DNA of 64,000 bases from Paraburkholderia sp. CNPSo 3274 (GTDB taxonomy: Bacteria; Pseudomonadota; Gammaproteobacteria; Burkholderiales; Burkholderiaceae), in NCBI RefSeq assembly GCF_024206475.1, contig NZ_JAMBPR010000028.1:1-64000 (forward strand), in the 5' to 3' direction. Shown here one piece after another: positions 58,433-64,000 of this stretch (positions are counted from its first letter, which is position 1; every line of letters starts with the position of its first letter). Both the position numbers and the translations under genes were made by a program. A model generated the notes under the pieces. That model saw nothing but the letters and a program-made list of their open reading frames with translations, was not told the DNA's origin and ran no database searches.

Positions 58433-61321
58433 CTACACGCGCGTTCTGCGCAGGCCATCGAGCTTCGCTTTCGCCGCCTTGAGGTCCGCCGTCTCGAAAC
58501 CTTCGGTGAATTGCTCATAGACTGAAACCAGCACGGTTTGTGCGTGATTCGTCTTGCCAAGCCTGTGACTCAGTCGAGCGAGGCTCGTCGCCGCGCGCAG
58601 CGCCCAGGACGGTGCGCCTTGCTGACAGGACAGTTCAATTGCCTGCTGATAAAGGCTTTCCGACATGCCCAGCATATCGAGTGCGTCGGTCTCTTCGAGT
58701 ATTTCACCCTTGATGCGCAACAGTTCCGGCATGCACCACAACTCGTCGTGCGCGTTCGCCCAGCTCAGTGCTTCATCGACTGCCGTGTGCGCCTCCTCAT
58801 TGCGCCCAAACGCTCGCAGCCCGCGTGCGTAGATTCCCGCGTACATCGCATAGCGCAGACCGATATGCTCGCGCTTGAACTGCTCCAGCCCGGCGCGCAG
58901 TATCGGGAGGCCGGACGGCTCGCCGCACTCGATCAGCACGGCGCCGTGCAGGCAACATGCCATCGCTTCGAAAATGACGAGCCCGTGCTTTGCCAGATGG
59001 TCCTGCAAAAGCTTGAGATGAGCTTGCGCCGCGACCAGATCACCCACCTGTAGTGCGATCGGCACCGATGCAAGCGCGAGCACATAGCCGAGCGTCAACG
59101 AATGGCCGCTGGCCAGCGCGTCGCTTCTTGCTTCGTGTTCCGTTCGCAGCGCCTGATCGGCCAAGCCTTGAAGCCACAACACGTTCGACAGGATGGTTCT
59201 GGAGCCGTTACGCCAGTCGACGTGAATCGGCGAGAGTTGCGGCCGCTGAAGCGGCGCGAGGTGGCGGCTGAGCACACGCTCGAGATGTTCGCGCGTTTCA
59301 GCCTGCTTGCCCATGTGATGCCACGTGAACGCGGTGAGCCTGTCGCCATCCGAAAGCGCGACGGCGTTGCCCGATGCCTCCGCCACAGAGTGGAAATTTT
59401 CGAGCAGTTCGTCGGCTGCGCGGTTCTTGCCTTCATAAACCAGCGCGCAACAGCCGGCAAATAATGCGCGTAACTGATATTCCTTGTCGTCGAGCGCTTT
59501 CGCAATGGCCAATGCCATTCTCCATGCAACGTCGACCTCGGGAATCATGCCGCACGTGTACATGGCCGCTGCGGCCAGCGCGGCATGAAGCTTCATGCGG
59601 TACCGGTCGAATGCGGGCGAGCCGCCGTCGATGCTCGACAACGCTTGCTGAACGCGGTTGCGGCACTCCTCGAGCGACGACAAGCGCAGCCACGCCGGAA
59701 TGGCCGCTACCGTGAGCGCCACGCCAAGCTCTGCCTCTGCGCGCGCCGCAAACGCCCAGTCGAGCGCCGCGCGCACGTCGTCGATCGCACGCAAATGCTC
59801 CTGCGCCCAGCGGCGCTCCGGCGGCGTGCTCCACTGATCCTCGGCGCGTGCGTACATGTCGAGGAAATGTCCGGCGTGACGGCGCGCGACTGTGTCCAGT
59901 TCGCCCGCATCGGCAAGCTTGCGGCGCGCATAGTCGCGCGTCGAGTCGAGCAGCCGGTAGTGCACTGTTTCGCCACGCACGTCCGCCGCAACCATCGACT
60001 TCGCCACGAGGCTCGCCATCGCGTCGATCGCGTTGCGGCTGGAAATACCGCCTCCGGTCGCCACCGCTTCGGCCGAGCGCAGCACGAAGCTGCCCGCGAA
60101 CATCCCCACGCGGCGCAAGACGACCCGCTCGACCTCGGGCAGCAATTGATGACTCCAGTCCAGCATCGCCGCCAGTGTCCGGTGCCGCTCGGGGGCCGTG
60201 CGCCGTCCCTGCCCGAGCGCGAAAAAGCGGTCGCTGAGCAGGCCCAGCAGTTCGCGCAGGCCGAATGCATCGAGACGCGTGGCCGCGAGTTCGATCGCCA
60301 GCGCAATACCGTCGAGCCGCCGGCAAATCTCGGCGACCACGGGCGCATCGTCGTCGTTGAGCTCGAAGTCTCCGCGCCTCGCGCTCGCACGCTCCATGAA
60401 CAGTTGCACCGCCGGATAGCGCAGCGCAACGTCTGCGGTCAGCCCCTCAGTGGCCAGTGGGCTGGCTAGCGGCTCAAGGCGATACACGTGCTCGCCGGCA
60501 GCCGCCAGAGGCTCGCGGCTGGTGGCGAGCACCAGCACCCGCGGCGAGGCGCAAACGATACGCTCAACGATGGCGCAGGCGGCTTCGATAACGTGCTCGC
60601 AACTGTCGAACACGACGAGTTGCGGGCGCTCGCGCAGCGCGAAATAGCTCGCCAGCGCCGAGGCGACATCGTTCGAATGCACGGCCAGCCCCAGCGCCGC
60701 CGCGACGACATTGGGCACGAGATGCGCGTCGGCAATCGTGGAGAGATCGACGAACCAGACCTCGTGCTCGCCTGCTTCGAACATTTGCCGCGCGACGGCC
60801 AGCGCCACCGTCGTCTTGCCGATTCCGCCCGGGCCCGCAACTGTCACGAGCCGCGAGTTAAGCAGTGGTTTAAGCAACGATTGAATGTCGGCTGCGCGCC
60901 CGAGTGGCCGCACCAGCGCCAGTGGGATATTGTTGCTGCTGCGAGGCCATTCGCCGCCATGCGTCTCATCCCGCGCCGGCAATACCCGTTTTACCGGTGC
61001 GACGAAGCGATAGCCGCGGCCCACCACCGTGGCCAGATAATGCTGATCGTGCGGACCTTCTCCAAGGGCCTTTCGCAACGCGGCGATTTGCACCTTGAGG
61101 TTGCTTTCCTCGACCACAGTGTTCGGCCAGGCCCGCGCGATCAATTCCTGCTTCGTGACGAGTTCGCCGCAACGCTCCACGAGCGCAACGAGGATCTCCA
61201 GCGCGCGGTTGCCCACACGCACCGCACAGCCGCCATTGAACAGCATCCGCTGCGCGGGTATGAGCTCAAAAGAGCCGAATAGAAAGGCTTCGCCTGCGGC
61301 ATCCGGATAACTGGCCACCAC
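58433..61321 (-). CDS. Winged-helix/NB-ARC ATPase/TPR transcriptional regulator (full length)
   Basis: 962 residues, GTG start with AGGTGAAG. A winged helix at about 10-105 (FGSFELIPAQRMLFNGGCAV, ESNLKVQIAALRKALGEGPH, YLATVVGRGYRFVAPV) is followed by a STAND/NB-ARC ATPase with Walker A VAGPGGIGKTTVALAV, Walker B LVVFDSCEHVIEAAC, and VLVLATSREPLAAAGEHVYR. From about 490 to 950 it has TPR-like helical repeats. The family (often called CadC/LuxR-like ATPase regulators) uses the repeats to bind a signal and the ATPase to switch oligomeric state. It is paralogous to the shorter protein at 13276-14874. Convergent with the AraC gene, with 26 bases between. Target genes unknown. Confidence 0.9.
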   Translation of the reverse strand: MVASYPDAAGEAFLFGSFELIPAQRMLFNGGCAVRVGNRALEILVALVERCGELVTKQELIARAWPNTVVEESNLKVQIAALRKALGEGPHDQHYLATVVGRGYRFVAPVKRVLPARDETHGGEWPRSSNNIPLALVRPLGRAADIQSLLKPLLNSRLVTVAGPGGIGKTTVALAVARQMFEAGEHEVWFVDLSTIADAHLVPNVVAAALGLAVHSNDVASALASYFALRERPQLVVFDSCEHVIEAACAIVERIVCASPRVLVLATSREPLAAAGEHVYRLEPLASPLATEGLTADVALRYPAVQLFMERASARRGDFELNDDDAPVVAEICRRLDGIALAIELAATRLDAFGLRELLGLLSDRFFALGQGRRTAPERHRTLAAMLDWSHQLLPEVERVVLRRVGMFAGSFVLRSAEAVATGGGISSRNAIDAMASLVAKSMVAADVRGETVHYRLLDSTRDYARRKLADAGELDTVARRHAGHFLDMYARAEDQWSTPPERRWAQEHLRAIDDVRAALDWAFAARAEAELGVALTVAAIPAWLRLSSLEECRNRVQQALSSIDGGSPAFDRYRMKLHAALAAAAMYTCGMIPEVDVAWRMALAIAKALDDKEYQLRALFAGCCALVYEGKNRAADELLENFHSVAEASGNAVALSDGDRLTAFTWHHMGKQAETREHLERVLSRHLAPLQRPQLSPIHVDWRNGSRTILSNVLWLQGLADQALRTEHEARSDALASGHSLTLGYVLALASVPIALQVGDLVAAQAHLKLLQDHLAKHGLVIFEAMACCLHGAVLIECGEPSGLPILRAGLEQFKREHIGLRYAMYAGIYARGLRAFGRNEEAHTAVDEALSWANAHDELWCMPELLRIKGEILEETDALDMLGMSESLYQQAIELSCQQGAPSWALRAATSLARLSHRLGKTNHAQTVLVSVYEQFTEGFETADLKAAKAKLDGLRRTRV

Positions 61322-61366
61322 GCTTCACCTGATATCTGGCTGAGACCCGCCAATATACCAGCATGG

Positions 61367-63088
61367 TCACCCTGGCCGCCGGACCGCCTCCTGCGCCCGC
61401 AATTGCCGATCGGGAAGGACGCTGTGGATTTGCGACACCACCCCCGCTCCCTCGCCAACCGCGGCAGACACGCGCTTGATCGATCCCGCGCGCACGTCGC
61501 CGATCGCAAACACGCCGCTTACGCTCGTCTCCAATGTGTGGCCGCCTTCGTCGCGCGCGCCATGCGCCTCTGTTCCCGTCAATACGAAGCCTTTGGCGTC
61601 GGTCTTGATGCTGCACTCGTCAAGCCATTGGGTATTCGGCTGTGCGCCGGTAAAGAGAAAGAGATGCCGAACGCTGAACGAAAGTTCACCCTGAACGCCT
61701 TCGCACCTGACCCCGGCGAGCCCGCCGTCTTCTTCGGTGAGTAACGTCACTTGCGTGTCCGTATAGAGCGTCACGTTGGGTAGGCGGGCTATCCGGTCGA
61801 TCAAGTACTGCGACATATGCTCCGCGAGACTGTGATCACGCACGATGAGGTGCACGTGGCGCGCATAAGACGCAAGGTACACCACGCCTTGTCCGGAAGA
61901 GTTACCGCCGCCCACGACCACGACCTCCAGCCCCTCGCACAATTTCGCCTCGACCGGCGACGATCCAAAGAACACGCCCCGGCCAGTCAAGCGCCCGAGA
62001 CCTTCTATGTCCGGTCTTGCGTAGACTGCTCCGCAGGCAATCACTATGGTATGCGAATCAATTCGCTTGCCACCATCGAGCTCCACCGCGAGCGGGACGC
62101 AATCGCAACAAAGCGAATTGACGCGCGTCGGAATCGAAATATGGACCCCGAACTTCTGTGCCTGCATGAAGGCCCGGCCGGTCAATGCTTCTCCGGAAAT
62201 ACCGGCCGGAAAGCCCAGATAGTTTTCGATCCGGGCGCTCGTGCCGGCCTGCCCTCCGGGGCCCCAGCTGTCGAACATCGCCACCGACAAACCTTCGGAA
62301 GCCGCGTACACTGCCGCCGCAAGCCCGGCGGGCCCGGCGCCGACGATCAGCACATCGTAGACATGCGCGGGGTCGAAATCGGGCAACCAGCCAAGACGCG
62401 TTGCAAGCTCGTTCTCATCCGGTGCGCGCAGCACCGTCCCGTCCGGACAGACGACGACCGGGAAATCGGCCTCGGTTGCCGAGAGGCGTTGCAGCAGCGC
62501 CACCGTTTCGGGATCTTCGCGCGCGTCGATCAGAGAATACGGATACGAATTTCGTCTGAGCAGATCCTGTAGCGCGATCAGGCGGGCGTCGGTCGAATCA
62601 CCGATCAGCACGGGGCCGCTGCCGCGCTCGATCAAGCCGACGCGCCTCAGAATCAGCGCGCGCATGATCTTCTCGCCCAATTCTGCCTCCATGACCAGCA
62701 GCCTGCGTAGGTCCGCGGATTGAATCACGATGGCGGTCGTGTCTTCGATGACGACGCCGTCGCCAAGGCACGGGTGGTCGAACAATTGGGCGATCTCTCC
62801 CATGAACTGCCGCGCACGATACTCGAAGGTGCGATGGACGCGCCCCATTGCATCGCGCCGGATCACGCGCACATGCCCTTCGAGCATGACGACGAGGCCG
62901 GGCGCGGTGTGTCCCATCGAGAACATCAGTTCGCCGGCTTGCCACTTCATCACCGTTCCGAACGCGCGTGCCCTTTCGATTTCGCGCTCCGGCAGCAGCG
63001 GAAACATCTGTTCCTGCGGGCTCGAAAGCACCGATATCGGCGCATCCGGTTCAGTCCAACGGGTCATTTCCGGTCGGTCGTTTTCCAT
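61367..63088 (-). CDS. cNMP-binding domain fused to a thioredoxin-reductase-like flavoprotein
   Basis: 573 residues. Residues about 25-145 are a CRP-type cyclic-nucleotide-binding fold (GELMFSMGHTAPGLVVMLEG, HVRVIRRD, FMGEIAQLFDHPCLGDGVVI). About 155-230 resembles a glutaredoxin-like fold without Cys (RNSYPYSLIDAREDPETVAL, FPVVVCPDGTVLRAP). From 240 on it is a TrxB-like FAD/NAD enzyme: VLIVGAGPAGLAAAVYAASE, GPGGQAGTSARIENYLGFPA, VVVVGGGNSSGQGVVYLA and GVFAIGDVRAGSIKRVSAAV. The CxxC of thioredoxin reductase is absent (FFGSSPVEAKLCEG at that place), so it cannot act as a classical disulfide reductase. The neighbour is a GlcG-like gene 25 bases upstream on the same strand. Confidence 0.88.
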   Translation of the reverse strand: MENDRPEMTRWTEPDAPISVLSSPQEQMFPLLPEREIERARAFGTVMKWQAGELMFSMGHTAPGLVVMLEGHVRVIRRDAMGRVHRTFEYRARQFMGEIAQLFDHPCLGDGVVIEDTTAIVIQSADLRRLLVMEAELGEKIMRALILRRVGLIERGSGPVLIGDSTDARLIALQDLLRRNSYPYSLIDAREDPETVALLQRLSATEADFPVVVCPDGTVLRAPDENELATRLGWLPDFDPAHVYDVLIVGAGPAGLAAAVYAASEGLSVAMFDSWGPGGQAGTSARIENYLGFPAGISGEALTGRAFMQAQKFGVHISIPTRVNSLCCDCVPLAVELDGGKRIDSHTIVIACGAVYARPDIEGLGRLTGRGVFFGSSPVEAKLCEGLEVVVVGGGNSSGQGVVYLASYARHVHLIVRDHSLAEHMSQYLIDRIARLPNVTLYTDTQVTLLTEEDGGLAGVRCEGVQGELSFSVRHLFLFTGAQPNTQWLDECSIKTDAKGFVLTGTEAHGARDEGGHTLETSVSGVFAIGDVRAGSIKRVSAAVGEGAGVVSQIHSVLPDRQLRAQEAVRRPG

Positions 63089-63113
63089 GGATGCCTCTTT
63101 TCGACATTAGCCT

Positions 63114-63533
63114 TCAGAATTCGAGCGCGGCGAGCGCCGCCTCGGCAACCTCGATGTCCTGCTCGACGGTTCCCGCACTCGTGCCCACCGCGCCAATGAC
63201 GCTCCCTTTGAAAACGACCGGAATACCACCGCCAAAGATCACCACCTTTCCAGCGTTGGACTCCTGTATGCCGTAGAGCGGCTTTCCCGACTGAGCGAGC
63301 GTCGCCAGATGGGAGGTCGCCGTGTCGAAGATTCGGGCGGTCGCCGCCTTGTCGATCGCAAGATCGATGCTGCCGATCAGCGCACCGTCCTGGCGAAGAA
63401 ACGCGATCAGATGTCCACCCGCGTCGACCACCGCGATGTTGTACGCAATGCCGAGGCTCGAGGCTCGCGCCTCCGCCGCGCAAACCATCTTCTTCGCATC
63501 TTCCAGCGTGAGACTATCGTAGGATCGTGGCAT
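63114..63533 (-). CDS. GlcG/HbpS-family (DUF336) protein
   Basis: 139 residues covering the whole family domain: LTLEDAKKMVCAAEARASSL, VDAGGHLIAFLRQDGALIGS, KAATARIFDTATSHLATLAQ, and IFGGGIPVVFKGSVIGAVGT followed by SAGTVEQD. Members include heme-binding HbpS and GlcG, and small proteins of unknown role next to oxidoreductases. No signal peptide. It probably shares a transcript with the cNMP-flavoprotein gene downstream (25 bases gap). Confidence 0.9.
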   Translation of the reverse strand: MPRSYDSLTLEDAKKMVCAAEARASSLGIAYNIAVVDAGGHLIAFLRQDGALIGSIDLAIDKAATARIFDTATSHLATLAQSGKPLYGIQESNAGKVVIFGGGIPVVFKGSVIGAVGTSAGTVEQDIEVAEAALAALEF

Positions 63534-63668
63534 GTCACCCCTCGGCTATCCGTACCGTGTCATGTGCCGCTCTGCTAACGATAATCAAACAGGCTATTTC
63601 ACGCCGAACCCCATGCAAGTTCGCAAAAAAACCTTGCAACGGGAAACGTCGATGCCGCTTCGCGCGAC

Positions 63669-64000
63669 TCAAAACGTCAGATCATGCAATTCGCGGACTC
63701 TGTCGATCAACCACTGGAGGAACGACTCTTCCGACTGGGCGGCAGGCTTTGATGTACCCAGCTTGTCGAGCGACTGTTGACGACGTGAAAGCAGTCCGCA
63801 CATCGACTGGACGATATGCGGGTAGTTCTTGAAGACGGGTGTCAGCGCGTCCTTATTCGCGCGATAGATCACGCCATTCGTGAGGGCCGTGACCGTCACG
63901 CGTGCCGGCAAGCCCGCAAGCAAGCCATCCTCGCCGCACGTTTCGCCCGGCCCGAACCGCGCAACCTCGATCTGTTCAGCGCCCTTGCTGGCAACCGCGG
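63669..64000 (-). CDS. C-terminal part of a cyclic-nucleotide-binding-domain protein (runs off window)
   Basis: The frame is open from the right window edge to the stop at 63669, about 109 residues. The visible part starts AVASKGAEQIEVARFGPGET and contains CGEDGLLAGLPARVTVTALT, the end of a CRP-like cNMP-binding fold (phosphate-binding cassette position GETCGEDGLLAG). A helix and the tail QSEESFLQWLIDRVRELHDL follow. No HTH is present after the domain, so it is not a CRP-type transcription factor. A mechanosensitive channel of the MscS type with a C-terminal cNMP domain is one plausible identity, but the N-terminal part needed to decide lies outside. Confidence 0.6.
   Translation of the reverse strand, partial: AVASKGAEQIEVARFGPGETCGEDGLLAGLPARVTVTALTNGVIYRANKDALTPVFKNYPHIVQSMCGLLSRRQQSLDKLGTSKPAAQSEESFLQWLIDRVRELHDLTF

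Overview
The window looks like an accessory-rich part of a Burkholderiaceae genome, most likely Paraburkholderia or Caballeronia. The evidence is the high G+C, with long spurious antisense frames over most real genes, and the families present: a Burkholderia-type H-NS protein with an RRGRKPG linker, a DUF3331 protein, an AaeB/FUSC-DUF1656-HlyD-NodT efflux operon, winged-helix/NB-ARC regulators, and giant pseudokinase/ATPase/GAF/histidine-kinase proteins. No rRNA, tRNA, CRISPR array or replication origin was found. Whether this is chromosome or megaplasmid cannot be decided from the sequence.

Layout. 0-3 kb holds the 5' part of an IS5-like transposase, an H-NS protein, a LacI remnant without its DNA-binding domain, a small ORF and an orphan PhnD-like binding protein. 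3.1-11.5 kb is metabolic: a FUSC permease, a class II fumarase with an export signal, an SDR oxidoreductase, a LysR pseudogene, an exported alpha/beta hydrolase and a semialdehyde dehydrogenase. 11.7-25 kb is a dense signalling cluster. A leftward pair (a C-terminally short winged-helix/NB-ARC regulator, then a histidine kinase with a dead receiver domain) diverges from a rightward operon of four genes: an OmpR-type regulator, a 1666-residue pseudokinase/ATPase/GAF/HWE-kinase, a REC-PAS3-HK-REC hybrid and a REC-HK.

25-31.8 kb is oxidative-stress related: katG, a small Cys-rich secreted protein, a NAD(P)-binding protein, a DJ-1/PfpI protein, a BON-domain protein, and a membrane-anchored catalase-like peroxidase translationally coupled to cytochrome b561. 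31.8-37.3 kb is a second giant pseudokinase/ATPase/GAF sensor with a PAS-HisKA output. 37.7-43.2 kb is an aldehyde/heterocycle oxidation operon: an ALDH, a 2Fe-2S subunit, a molybdopterin subunit broken by a frameshift and a triheme cytochrome c. 43.4-48.2 kb is an aromatic-acid type tripartite efflux operon.

48.5-58.4 kb is a respiratory island: DUF3331, a single-domain response regulator, a cyanide-insensitive bd-type oxidase with an unlisted 46-residue third subunit, a selenocysteine-containing formate dehydrogenase N (in-frame UGA plus SECIS hairpin) and an AraC regulator. A recurring dyad (TATAC-N4-GTATA and variants) lies in front of the oxidase operon, between fdnG and the AraC gene, and in the DUF3331/regulator gap. 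At the first two places, and more weakly at the third, it occurs as pairs centred exactly 42 bp apart. This is the best candidate in the window for an undescribed regulon. 58.4-64 kb holds a full-length winged-helix/NB-ARC/TPR regulator, a cNMP-domain flavoprotein of the thioredoxin-reductase fold without the CxxC, a GlcG/HbpS-like protein and the C-terminal end of a cyclic-nucleotide-binding-domain protein running off the window.

Functionally, formate oxidized by FdnGHI on the periplasmic side would feed quinol to the Cio oxidase, and the paired dyads suggest one regulator controls both. The two giant sensors have kept an STK fold but lost its catalytic residues, so they probably sense or scaffold rather than phosphorylate Ser/Thr.
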